NCBI RefSeq assembly: GCF_028553765.1
Contig: NZ_CP067134.1
Location: forward strand, 2,709,001 to 2,773,000
Length of the DNA stretch: 64,000 nt
Source: Paracoccus stylophorae
GTDB lineage: Bacteria > Pseudomonadota > Alphaproteobacteria > Rhodobacterales > Rhodobacteraceae
Reading direction: 5' to 3'
This document shows, in pieces, positions 44,066 through 51,211 of the stretch (position 1 is its first letter; every line of letters starts with the position of its first letter). The notes under the pieces are model-generated. The model was not told the origin of the DNA, did no database searches, and saw only the letters and a program-made list of their open reading frames with translations. The position numbers and the translations under genes are program-made.

Positions 44066-46048
44066 ATGCGCCGGATCATCAGCAACACCACTGCCATCGC
44101 GGCCTGCCTGTCGATGGTCTTGCCGCAGCTGGCAACCGCCAACACCGCGCTGCCGGCCGACCCTCCGGTTGCGCAGGACGCCGTGATCATGGCGCAGGAC
44201 GATGTCAGCCGCGACGATCTGGGCAAGCTGATTCAGGAAAAGCTGCTGAACGCGCAGAAAGAGGCCGAGAAGAAGGCCGGCAAGGCGAAGGATGCCGCCA
44301 AGGACGCGGCAAAGAAGGCCGACAAGAAGGATCGCAAGGCGGACGGAACCCGCAAGCCCGCGCCGAAAAAGCAGAAGAACGCGGACAAGAAGGATGCTGC
44401 GAAAAACGACGCGGTGAAAAAGGACGCGGTGAAAAAGGGCGCGGTGAAAAAGGATGGCGGCCAGAAGAAGACGGTCGAAAAGGACCGCCCGAAGAAGGCC
44501 GAACGCAAGGCGCAGGATCAGAAAAAGGCCACACCCGCAAAAGGCGATCAGCCAGCCGGCAAGCCCAAGAAGGCCAAGGATGCCCAGATCCGCAAGGACG
44601 ACAGAAAGCCGCAGCCGAAGAAGGCCGACAGCAAGCCGGTCAAGAAGCCGCAGGCCGCATCCGCGCCGTTCCGTCGCGCGACCTCGGACACGGCCAATGA
44701 ACGTGCAATGCGCATGATGCGTCTCAGCGATGTTCTGGACCGCGAGATCGCGCAGGGTCTGGACGAAGGACGGCTGAGATGCATGTCGGGCGGCAAGCTG
44801 CCCTGCAAGGAAGGAGAACGGCGCGTCACCCCGCGCGGCGTCGTGGTCGAACGCAACAGAAACGGCGCCTATCTGCTGGCGCCGGGGTCGGCGCAGATGT
44901 ATCGCGTCGATGGCGATGGCAAGCTGGTCGCACGCGCGCCGGAAGAGGATCAGCGCGAGACCCGCGCGGGCCAGGATGCCGCGCACGAGACGGGCGCGGG
45001 CAAGGCCGACGCGCTGGACGACACGCAAAAGCGCCAGAATGTCCGGGAAGAACGGATCACCGAGGCCGGCCGCCGCTCATCCGCCGAGGATTTCGCCACC
45101 AGCCTGCGCGACGCGCTGACGGGGCGCGGCGACGACCGTAAGCCTGCCGCATCCGGCAAGGAGGACAACGATCTGGTCAAGGCGCTGCTGTTGGGGGCCG
45201 GTGCGCTGGCCGTCGGCTCGATGCTGAACAACAACCGTCAGGTCGCGCTCAGCACGCCGGACCGGGTGGTCCTGACCCGCGACGATGGCAGCCAGGAGGT
45301 GGTGAAGGACGAAACCGCGCTGCTGCGTCAGCCCGGCGCGACCGTGGCGACCGAGAATTTCGACGACGGCTCGTCGCGCACCATCGTCACGCGCCCCGAC
45401 GGCAGCAAGGTGGTCACGATCCGCGACGCCGGTCTGCGGGTGCTGCGCCGCACGCTGATTTCGGCCGACGGCCGCACCACGCGGCTGATCGACGATACCG
45501 AAACCGTCGCGCCCGTCGATATCTCCAGCCTGCCCGCCCCCGCCCCCGTCTTCAACGACGGCACATCGCTGGATCAGGCGGCGCTGCGCGAGGCGCTGCA
45601 ACGCGAGGCCGGCATCGACCGCCGCTTCACGCTTGGCCAGATCCGCAACATCCCCGAGGTCCGTTCGCTGGTTGCGCCGATCAATATCGACGCAATCACC
45701 TTCGACACCGGATCGGCCGCGATCCGGCCGGATCAGGCCGAGAAACTGTCCGGTCTGGGCCAGGCGATCCGCGAAACCATCGCCGGAAACCCGCGCGAGA
45801 TGTTCCTGATCGAAGGCTATACCGACACGGTCGGGTCGGATTCGATGAACCTTGCGCTGTCCGACCGGCGGGCCGAATCGGTGGCGCTGGCGCTGTCGGA
45901 ATATTTCGACGTCCCGCCCGAGAACCTGATCGTGCAGGGTTACGGTGAACAGTTCCTGAAGGTCCGGTCGGAAGGCGATATCCGCGCCAACCGCCGCGTG
46001 TCGGTGCGCCGCATCACCGATCTGCTGAAGACCGCCGAAGCGTCATAG
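44066..46048 (+). CDS. OmpA-family envelope protein with a long Lys-rich linker
   Basis: A 660-aa exported protein. Signal peptide MRRIISNTTAIAACLSMVL..., with cleavage after ATA before NTALP. Residues about 65-205 are a Lys/Ala/Asp-rich low-complexity linker reminiscent of TolA. Residues 205-520 are mixed, with a short hydrophobic stretch (VKALLLGAGALAVGSML) that may touch a membrane. The C-terminal OmpA peptidoglycan-binding domain reads ITFDTGSAAIRPDQ, FLIEGYTDTVGSDSMNLALSDRRAESV and ENLIVQGYGEQFLKV. It probably links the outer membrane or periplasm to peptidoglycan. Confidence 0.88.
   Translation: MRRIISNTTAIAACLSMVLPQLATANTALPADPPVAQDAVIMAQDDVSRDDLGKLIQEKLLNAQKEAEKKAGKAKDAAKDAAKKADKKDRKADGTRKPAPKKQKNADKKDAAKNDAVKKDAVKKGAVKKDGGQKKTVEKDRPKKAERKAQDQKKATPAKGDQPAGKPKKAKDAQIRKDDRKPQPKKADSKPVKKPQAASAPFRRATSDTANERAMRMMRLSDVLDREIAQGLDEGRLRCMSGGKLPCKEGERRVTPRGVVVERNRNGAYLLAPGSAQMYRVDGDGKLVARAPEEDQRETRAGQDAAHETGAGKADALDDTQKRQNVREERITEAGRRSSAEDFATSLRDALTGRGDDRKPAASGKEDNDLVKALLLGAGALAVGSMLNNNRQVALSTPDRVVLTRDDGSQEVVKDETALLRQPGATVATENFDDGSSRTIVTRPDGSKVVTIRDAGLRVLRRTLISADGRTTRLIDDTETVAPVDISSLPAPAPVFNDGTSLDQAALREALQREAGIDRRFTLGQIRNIPEVRSLVAPINIDAITFDTGSAAIRPDQAEKLSGLGQAIRETIAGNPREMFLIEGYTDTVGSDSMNLALSDRRAESVALALSEYFDVPPENLIVQGYGEQFLKVRSEGDIRANRRVSVRRITDLLKTAEAS
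44408..44452 (+). repeat. 15-bp coding tandem repeat in the Lys-rich linker
   Basis: Three 15-base units (GACGCGGTGAAAAAG, the third beginning GGC) encode DAVKK, DAVKK, GAVKK. Near-perfect identity points to recent slippage expansion. Confidence 0.8.
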
Positions 46049-46183
46049 GAAGGCGGTCCCGAAACCCGGCATTTACCATACATGTTTTTCCGGCTAGGCT
46101 GGATCGCGGCGTCGCGATCCGGCCCGCATCCTGTTTACGGCCTGCGGCGCGATCCACCCCGTGCATCCACAGGAGGCAGAGAT

Positions 46184-46558
46184 ATGACCCGACAATCGCT
46201 TTCGCTGATCGCCATGGCCGGCTTTCTTCTGGCCACACCGGCATTCGCGCAGGACACGATGTCCGAACCCGAGGCCGCGCCCGAACAGAACGCGATGGCC
46301 GAACAGGACGCCATGGCCGAACAGGACGCCGCCGAAACCTGGTTGCCCAGCCTGATGACCGAAACCCCGCAAGAGGGGTTCGATCTTGCCATCTCGATGG
46401 CGCGCCGGGCGGTCAAGACGACGCAGCCGGATGTCGACACGCTGAAGTTGCTGCGCCCGACCTATGCCGCCGACGCCACCGATCTGATCCAGGTGTCCGG
46501 CGTCGCGGCGACATGGTTCGCGACCATCGCCGCAGCCAACGAATACTGGCGCGACTAA
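46184..46558 (+). CDS. Small secreted protein, unknown
   Basis: A 124-aa protein with signal peptide MTRQSLSLIAMAGFLLATPAFA and cleavage before QDTM. The mature N-terminus has the repeated motif NAMAEQDAMAEQDA. The rest (TPQEGFDLAISMARRAVKTTQPD...ANEYWRD) is helical and unassigned. AGGAGG sits 8 bases before the ATG, so strong translation is expected. No family recognised. Confidence 0.72.
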   Translation: MTRQSLSLIAMAGFLLATPAFAQDTMSEPEAAPEQNAMAEQDAMAEQDAAETWLPSLMTETPQEGFDLAISMARRAVKTTQPDVDTLKLLRPTYAADATDLIQVSGVAATWFATIAAANEYWRD

Positions 46559-46603
46559 GCGCCGTGCGGTCGCAGGCCACGCCTGCGGCCGACGCCAGCC
46601 CGG

Positions 46604-47035
46604 TCAGATATGGCGGGGAAACTCGATTTTCGGGCAGCGGTCCTGAATGACGGTGATGCCTGCGTCCCGCGCCTTCTGCGCCGCCGCATCGTCGCGCACC
46701 CCGATCTGGGTCCAGATCACCTGCAATTGCGGCAGATGCGCAAGCGCCTCGTCCACGACACCGGCGACGGCGTCGGACCGGCGGAAGATGTCGACCATCT
46801 GCACGCCCGCATCCTTCGGGATCGCGGCAAGGCTGGCATGGACCGGCTCGCCCAGGATCGTCTTGCCGGCATGTCCGGGATTGACCGGGATCACCTTGTA
46901 ACCCTGCGCCTGCAAGAACCGCGCGACGCCCCAACTGGGTCGCGCCTCATTCGGGGACAGGCCCACCACCGCGATCACGCGCGTCTCGCGCACGATGCGG
47001 GCGATGTCTTCGTCTTCGGTCAGATCAGGGTCCAT
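46604..47035 (-). CDS. CoA-binding domain protein (YccU-like)
   Basis: A 143-aa single Rossmann-type domain: VIAVVGLSPNEARPSWGVARFLQAQGYKVIPVNPGHAGKTILGE and a closing IQDRCPKIEFPRH. It matches the small CoA-binding proteins related to succinyl-CoA synthetase alpha. Ligand and role are not established for this group. AAGGGGGGACA precedes the ATG. Confidence 0.9.
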   Translation of the reverse strand: MDPDLTEDEDIARIVRETRVIAVVGLSPNEARPSWGVARFLQAQGYKVIPVNPGHAGKTILGEPVHASLAAIPKDAGVQMVDIFRRSDAVAGVVDEALAHLPQLQVIWTQIGVRDDAAAQKARDAGITVIQDRCPKIEFPRHI

Positions 47036-47084
47036 TGTCCCCCCTTGCTTCGCCTTCGGGTCGCGAAAGACTGGCATATAAAAG

Positions 47085-47113
47085 GCGCCCGGTCCAGAAA
47101 TCTGGCCGGGCGC
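47085..47113 (-). terminator. Hairpin, likely terminator for the YHS gene
   Basis: GCGCCCGG (47085-47092), T, CCAGA, AA, TCTGG, CCGGGCGC (47106-47113). On the minus strand CTTTTATA follows, so it could end the YHS-gene transcript ahead of the CoA-binding gene. Confidence 0.6.
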
Positions 47114-47140
47114 AAGTCGCGGAACGAGGGACAGTGATCC

Positions 47141-47167
47141 GAACATGACCGTTCCGGGGTCATGTTC
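47141..47167. promoter_or_regulatory. Perfect 10-bp inverted repeat, possible operator
   Basis: GAACATGACC (47141-47150), 7-base spacer, GGTCATGTTC (47158-47167). No T-run on either side, so a protein-binding site is as likely as an RNA hairpin. Confidence 0.4.
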
Positions 47168-47215
47168 TGATAGACAAATGTGCATCACGGGACGAAAGTT
47201 CCAGCCCTCTCGCGG

Positions 47216-47238
47216 TTTCGTGATTTCGAATCACGAAA
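47216..47238. promoter_or_regulatory. Perfect 10-bp inverted repeat just after the YHS gene
   Basis: TTTCGTGATT (47216-47225), TCG, AATCACGAAA (47229-47238), 10 bases beyond the YHS gene's stop. Very tight loop; could be a terminator stem or a dimer-binding site. Confidence 0.4.
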
Positions 47239-47248
47239 AACGGCGGAA

Positions 47249-47659
47249 CTAGCGGATCTTGCCCCAGATCCGCTTGGCCTGCGACAGGACATCCTTGGGC
47301 GCGGCCCGCATCTGCCGTTCCGCCGATTCCGAACGCAGCAGATACAACTTGCGGTCCAGAATGATGAAATGGCGCGGATCGCCCTTTTCCCGCCGGCCTT
47401 CTGACAAGGACACCGGACAAAGCCCGTTGAAGCCGGGCGCATAGGCGCGGGGATCGGCCTCAAACCGGGCGCGGTTATCCTCGGACGCGAAATGCCACAG
47501 CTTGCCTTTCCACATGGTGACGATATCGCTGCGGCCGGGGACGGGATGGCCGGCCCGCGCATAGGCGACCGCGTCAAAGCCGCCCAACGCCCAATCCTGC
47601 GCCGCCGCCGGCAGCGCGGGCACAATCAGAAGCAGCAGGGACAGAAGCAGCGGTTTCAT
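47249..47659 (-). CDS. Secreted YHS-domain protein
   Basis: A 136-aa exported protein: signal peptide MKPLLLSLLLLIVPALPAAA, cleavage before QDWA. It carries the YHS pattern GGFDAVAYARAGHPVPGRSDIVTMWKGKLWHFASEDNRARFEADPRAYAPGFNG, a fold often linked with metal handling. There is only one Cys (LCPVS), so metal ligation is uncertain. Confidence 0.87.
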   Translation of the reverse strand: MKPLLLSLLLLIVPALPAAAQDWALGGFDAVAYARAGHPVPGRSDIVTMWKGKLWHFASEDNRARFEADPRAYAPGFNGLCPVSLSEGRREKGDPRHFIILDRKLYLLRSESAERQMRAAPKDVLSQAKRIWGKIR

Positions 47660-47746
47660 GGCGAATCGTCTTTGGGTGCCAGACTAGTTGGCAGGCATGG
47701 GACGGATTCTCAACGCAGGGATGCAACCTGTCGCAGGGATGTGAAC

Positions 47747-48550
47747 TCAGCCGCGCGACGCGGCATACAGCGCCACCGCCGCCGCGTTCGACACGTTCAG
47801 CGACCCGAAATCGGCGGCAAAGGGAATCCGCGCGATATGATCGCAGCTTTTCAGCGTCAGATCGCGCATCCCCGGCCCTTCGGCCCCCATGACCAGGCAA
47901 ATCGCCCGGCCGGACAGATCGGCCAGCAGATCGGGCAGGCTGTCGGTGCCGGTCCCGTCCAGCCCGATCAGGATGAAGCCCATGGATTTCAGCTGGCCAA
48001 GCGCCTCGGCCAGGTTCGGGACGCGCAGATAGGGCTGCCGTTCCAGCGCGCCCGAGGCGGTCTTGGCCAGCGCGCCGGTTTCGGGGGCCGAGTGCCGCGA
48101 GGGCGCGATCACCGCGCGCGCCCCGAACACCTCGGCCGAGCGCAGGACGGCGCCGACATTATGCGGATCGGTCACCCGGTCCAGCGCCACCAGCAGCGGA
48201 CGCACCTCGCCCGGCGCCTCGCGCAGCGCGACCTCGGATAGGCTGCCCCATTTCAGCGGCCGCACCTCCAGCGCGGCGCCCTGATGGACGCTGTCGGGGG
48301 CAAGCGGCACCTGTTTGCCGAAGACGCGCGGATCGGTGATCTCGGGGGTCATGCCGTGCAGATCGCCCAACCGGTCCAGCGCGTTGCGCGTCGCCACCAG
48401 CCGCAGTTTCTGACGCGCGGGATTGGCCAGCGCATCGCGCACGGCATGCAGCCCGAACAGCCACACCGTCTCGGCCTCGGCGGCGCGGCGGGCGCGTTCC
48501 TTGTCGATCACCCAGGCAGGCTTCTGGGGCTTGGCGGGTCTGTCGGCCAT
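47747..48550 (-). CDS. rlmB: 23S rRNA (guanosine-2'-O-)-methyltransferase, TrmH family
   Basis: A 267-aa SPOUT methyltransferase. The N-terminal substrate-binding domain begins WLFGLHAVRDALANP. SPOUT motifs: LVALDRVTDPHNVGAVLRSAEVFGA with its Asn and Arg, ICLVMGAEGPGMR, and the knotted C-terminus IPFAADFGSLNVSNAAAVALYAASR. RlmB (G2251 of 23S rRNA) is the usual assignment for this length, but the related TrmH/RlmH-type targets cannot be excluded. AAGGA precedes the ATG, and a 26-bp tandem duplication lies just upstream. Confidence 0.92.
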   Translation of the reverse strand: MADRPAKPQKPAWVIDKERARRAAEAETVWLFGLHAVRDALANPARQKLRLVATRNALDRLGDLHGMTPEITDPRVFGKQVPLAPDSVHQGAALEVRPLKWGSLSEVALREAPGEVRPLLVALDRVTDPHNVGAVLRSAEVFGARAVIAPSRHSAPETGALAKTASGALERQPYLRVPNLAEALGQLKSMGFILIGLDGTGTDSLPDLLADLSGRAICLVMGAEGPGMRDLTLKSCDHIARIPFAADFGSLNVSNAAAVALYAASRG

Positions 48551-48563
48551 CGCGGGTATCCTT

Positions 48564-48615
48564 CTGTCGCCCGTCTCTGTGCGCGCAATCTGTCGCCCGT
48601 CTCTGTGCGCGCAAT
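48564..48615 (-). repeat. 26-bp perfect tandem duplication upstream of rlmB
   Basis: A 26-base unit beginning CTGTCGCCCGTCTCTG occurs at 48564-48589 and again at 48590-48615. It begins 14 bases before the rlmB start codon and so lies in its leader or promoter, between rlmB and the divergent tRNA-Tyr gene. Confidence 0.85.
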
Positions 48616-48646
48616 CCGGGCGCTGGCGCAACCCCCGGAAATCCGC

Positions 48647-48675
48647 TTGACGCCCCCGGACGGGGCGGCTAATCA
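48647..48675 (+). promoter_or_regulatory. Promoter of tRNA-Tyr
   Basis: TTGACG (48647-48652), 17-base spacer, TAATCA (48670-48675), ending 25 bases before the mature tRNA. Near-consensus housekeeping promoter, as expected for a tRNA gene. Confidence 0.75.
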
Positions 48676-48700
48676 CGCCCCCACGCCGACGGCGTTCGGC

Positions 48701-48784
48701 GGGCGACGTGCTGCAAGGTGCGGCAGCGGACTGTAACTCCGCCGGGGAGACCCATGCCTGGTTCGATTCCAGGGTCGCCCACCA
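48701..48784 (+). tRNA. tRNA-Tyr (GTA)
   Basis: Acceptor arms GGGCGAC and GTCGCCC pair fully, followed by A and an encoded CCA. The anticodon stem GCGGA/TCCGC closes the loop CTGTAAC with anticodon GTA at 48733-48735. The long variable arm (class II) and T arm CCTGG-TTCGATT-CCAGG fit tRNA-Tyr. No integrase or duplicated 3' end is seen nearby. Confidence 0.95.
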
Positions 48785-48876
48785 TTTCCCCAGACCAGTC
48801 GCCGACGCCTGCGCGGGCAGACCGCTGTCCGACGGCCGGCAAGATCGGCGGCGCGGCGAAGGGCAGAACAGGCGCG

Positions 48877-49905
48877 ATGACCGACGACTACACCCCCCGC
48901 CAGCCGCCCGAAGACGCCGCGCAACACCCGAACCTTCTGGTCGTGGCGCAGGCCGGACGGCTGGAATTCGAGGCGCTGATCCTGGCCGCCAGCCTGCGCC
49001 GTCATTCCCCCGACTGGACCGGCGATCTGTTCGTCGCCGAACCGCAACCGGACGGCGCGTGGCAGGGTCACGAGACCGCCATCGCCCCCGCGACCCGTGA
49101 CGCGCTTGAAGGGCTTGGGGCCCGGATCGTGCCCTTTACCGCCCGGCATTTCGGCGCATCCTATCCCTATGGCAACAAGATCGAGGCGCTGTTCGCCCTG
49201 CCCGCGGGCCAGCCGTTCCTGTTTCTGGACACCGACACGCTGATCCGCGGACCGCTGGACCGGGTCCGGTTCGATGTCGACCGTCCCTCGGCCTCGATGC
49301 GGCGTGAAGGGACGTGGCCGATCCCGCCGCTTTACGGGCCGGGCTATGGCGATATCTGGAAATCGCTTTATGACCGGTTCGGGCTGGATTTTGATACGTC
49401 GCTGGATCTGGGCCAGCCCGACGAGCATTGGGAACGCTATCTCTATTTTAACGCCGGCTGGTTCTTCGGCCCCGACCCCGCCGAGTTCGGGCGCCGTTTC
49501 CTGAACTGGGCCATCGCGATCCGCGACGAGCCGGGCGACGAACTGGCCTGCCAAAGCCTCGATCCGTGGCTGGATCAGGTCGTGCTGCCCCTGGTGATCC
49601 ATTCCTTTGGCGGCGGCCGGCCGGGGCCTGACCTTGCCGGGATGGACGGGGCGATCACCTGCCACTACCGCAACCTGCCGCTGCTTTACGCGCGCGAGGA
49701 CGACGCCGTGCTGGACGCGCTGGAAACTGCCGTCGCACCCAACCGCATCAAGAAGCGGCTGCGCGACTGGACCCCGGCGAAGAAACTGATCTATCAGGGC
49801 AAGGGCCGCGACAAGATCCGGCCGCTGTTCGACCGCGCGGCGCTGCCCGCCCGGGAACAGCCGATCCGCAACACGCTGAAGAACAAGGGCTGGTGGCTGG
49901 TCTAG
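48877..49905 (+). CDS. Glycosyltransferase-like protein (DxD type)
   Basis: A 342-aa cytosolic protein. HPNLLVVAQAGRLEFEALILAASLRRH opens a GT-A-like fold. YPYGNKIEALFALPAGQPFLFLDTDTLIRGPLD contains the DTD motif for metal and nucleotide sugar. YLYFNAGWFFGPDP is a typical acceptor-side segment. Acceptor and sugar are unknown. It ends overlapping the convergent aldo/keto reductase gene by 4 bases, and may be read from the tRNA-Tyr promoter. Confidence 0.78.
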   Translation: MTDDYTPRQPPEDAAQHPNLLVVAQAGRLEFEALILAASLRRHSPDWTGDLFVAEPQPDGAWQGHETAIAPATRDALEGLGARIVPFTARHFGASYPYGNKIEALFALPAGQPFLFLDTDTLIRGPLDRVRFDVDRPSASMRREGTWPIPPLYGPGYGDIWKSLYDRFGLDFDTSLDLGQPDEHWERYLYFNAGWFFGPDPAEFGRRFLNWAIAIRDEPGDELACQSLDPWLDQVVLPLVIHSFGGGRPGPDLAGMDGAITCHYRNLPLLYAREDDAVLDALETAVAPNRIKKRLRDWTPAKKLIYQGKGRDKIRPLFDRAALPAREQPIRNTLKNKGWWLV

Positions 49906-50951
49906 GACGCCCGCCCCTCGCCCGCGCCCTCGGACGATCCGGCCCACAGATTGACATCGCCCGCAGAAGACAGCTGGTCGATGCGCGTCAGTTCCTCCTG
50001 CGTGAAATCCAGATTGGTCAGCGCGCCGACGCAATCCTCCACCTGCGCGGGTCTGGATGCCCCGATCAGCGCGCTGGTCACGCGGCCATCGCGCAAGGCC
50101 CAGGCCAGCGCCATCTGCGCCAGCGACTGCCCGCGATTGACCGCCAGATCGTTCAGATCCCTCAGCCGGCCGATCATGTCGTCGCTCAGCCAGCCTGTGG
50201 ACAGCGACTTGTCCTGCGCCGCCCGGCTGTTCTGCGGGATGCCGTTCAGATATTTCGCGGTCAGCATCCCCTGCGCCAGCGGCGTGAAGACAATGCTGCC
50301 GATGCCCAGATCGTCCAGCGTGTCCAGCAGCCCGTCCTTCTCGATCCAGCGGTTCAGCATGTTGTAACTGGGCTGGTGGATCAGGCAGGGCGTGCCCAGA
50401 TCGCGCAGGATCGCCGCCGCCTCGGCGGTGCGCTGACGGTTATAGCTTGAGATGCCCACATACAGCGCCCGCCCCGACCGCACGATATGGTCCAGCGCGC
50501 CCATCGTCTCCTCCAGCGGCGTATCGGGATCGAACCGGTGCGAATAGAAGATATCGACGTAATCCAGCCCCAACCGCCGCAGCGACTGGTCGCAGGACGC
50601 GATCAGGTATTTGCGGCTGCCCCATTCGCCATAGGGGCCGGGCCACATGTCGTATCCGGCCTTGCTGCTGACGATCAGCTGGTCGCGCAGCCCGGCCAAA
50701 TCGGTCCGCAGCAGCTGGCCGAACGCCTGTTCGGCGCTGCCGGCGGGCGGGCCGTAATTATTGGCCAGATCGAAATGGGTGATGCCCAGATCGAACGCGG
50801 TGCGGCAGATCCGGCGCTTGACCTCATAGGGGGTGTCGTCGCCGAAATTGTGCCACAGCCCCAGGCTGATCGCGGGCAGCTTCAGCCCGGATCGTCCGCA
50901 ACGGCGATAGATCATCCGCTGATGGCGGTCGTCGGCCGGCTGATAGGTCAT
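49902..50951 (-). CDS. Aldo/keto reductase (YghZ/L-glyceraldehyde-3-phosphate reductase type)
   Basis: A 349-aa NADPH-dependent reductase. Catalytic residues are in FDLANNYGPPAGSAE (Asp, Tyr), VSSKAGYDMWPGPYGEWGSRKYL (Lys) and YSHRFDPDTPLEETM (His). The YMWPGPYG-type insertion and length are those of the YghZ subgroup, which clears toxic aldehydes. Overlaps the DUF3253 gene by 4 bases (ATGA), so it is translated from the ileS transcript. Confidence 0.92.
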   Translation of the reverse strand: MTYQPADDRHQRMIYRRCGRSGLKLPAISLGLWHNFGDDTPYEVKRRICRTAFDLGITHFDLANNYGPPAGSAEQAFGQLLRTDLAGLRDQLIVSSKAGYDMWPGPYGEWGSRKYLIASCDQSLRRLGLDYVDIFYSHRFDPDTPLEETMGALDHIVRSGRALYVGISSYNRQRTAEAAAILRDLGTPCLIHQPSYNMLNRWIEKDGLLDTLDDLGIGSIVFTPLAQGMLTAKYLNGIPQNSRAAQDKSLSTGWLSDDMIGRLRDLNDLAVNRGQSLAQMALAWALRDGRVTSALIGASRPAQVEDCVGALTNLDFTQEELTRIDQLSSAGDVNLWAGSSEGAGEGRAS

Positions 50952-51211
50952 GTCTGTTCCTCGCTGTGCGTGCGGGCGTTCGGGCCAAGCCGGATCGGCC
51001 CGCTCGCGTCCTCGGCGACGTCCCTGCCCTTCTGCGTCACGCGGATCAGGCCCGCGCGCGCCAGCCCGAACGCCTGCGCCCGCAGGCGCGGCATCAGCAC
51101 GCGCCAGTCATCCGCCAGATCCCGCGCCACCCGACTGGGGCAGCAGGTCGTGCCGGGGCGCAGGCCCGCGACCCGCGCCAGGATCGCCCGGCGCAGGTTG
51201 TCATCGGTCAT
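50948..51211 (-). CDS. DUF3253 domain protein
   Basis: An 87-aa winged-helix-like protein: LRRAILARVAGLRPGTTCCPSRVARDLADDWRVLMPRLRAQAFGLARAGLIRVTQKGRDV is the DUF3253 signature. Start overlaps the ileS stop (ATGA) and its stop overlaps the aldo/keto reductase start in the same way. It may bind DNA, but no function is known. Confidence 0.88.
   Translation of the reverse strand: MTDDNLRRAILARVAGLRPGTTCCPSRVARDLADDWRVLMPRLRAQAFGLARAGLIRVTQKGRDVAEDASGPIRLGPNARTHSEEQT

Noticed and set aside
48701..48784. tRNA-Tyr as an integration site for a mobile element
   Set aside because: No integrase, no duplicated tRNA 3' end and no change in gene character downstream.
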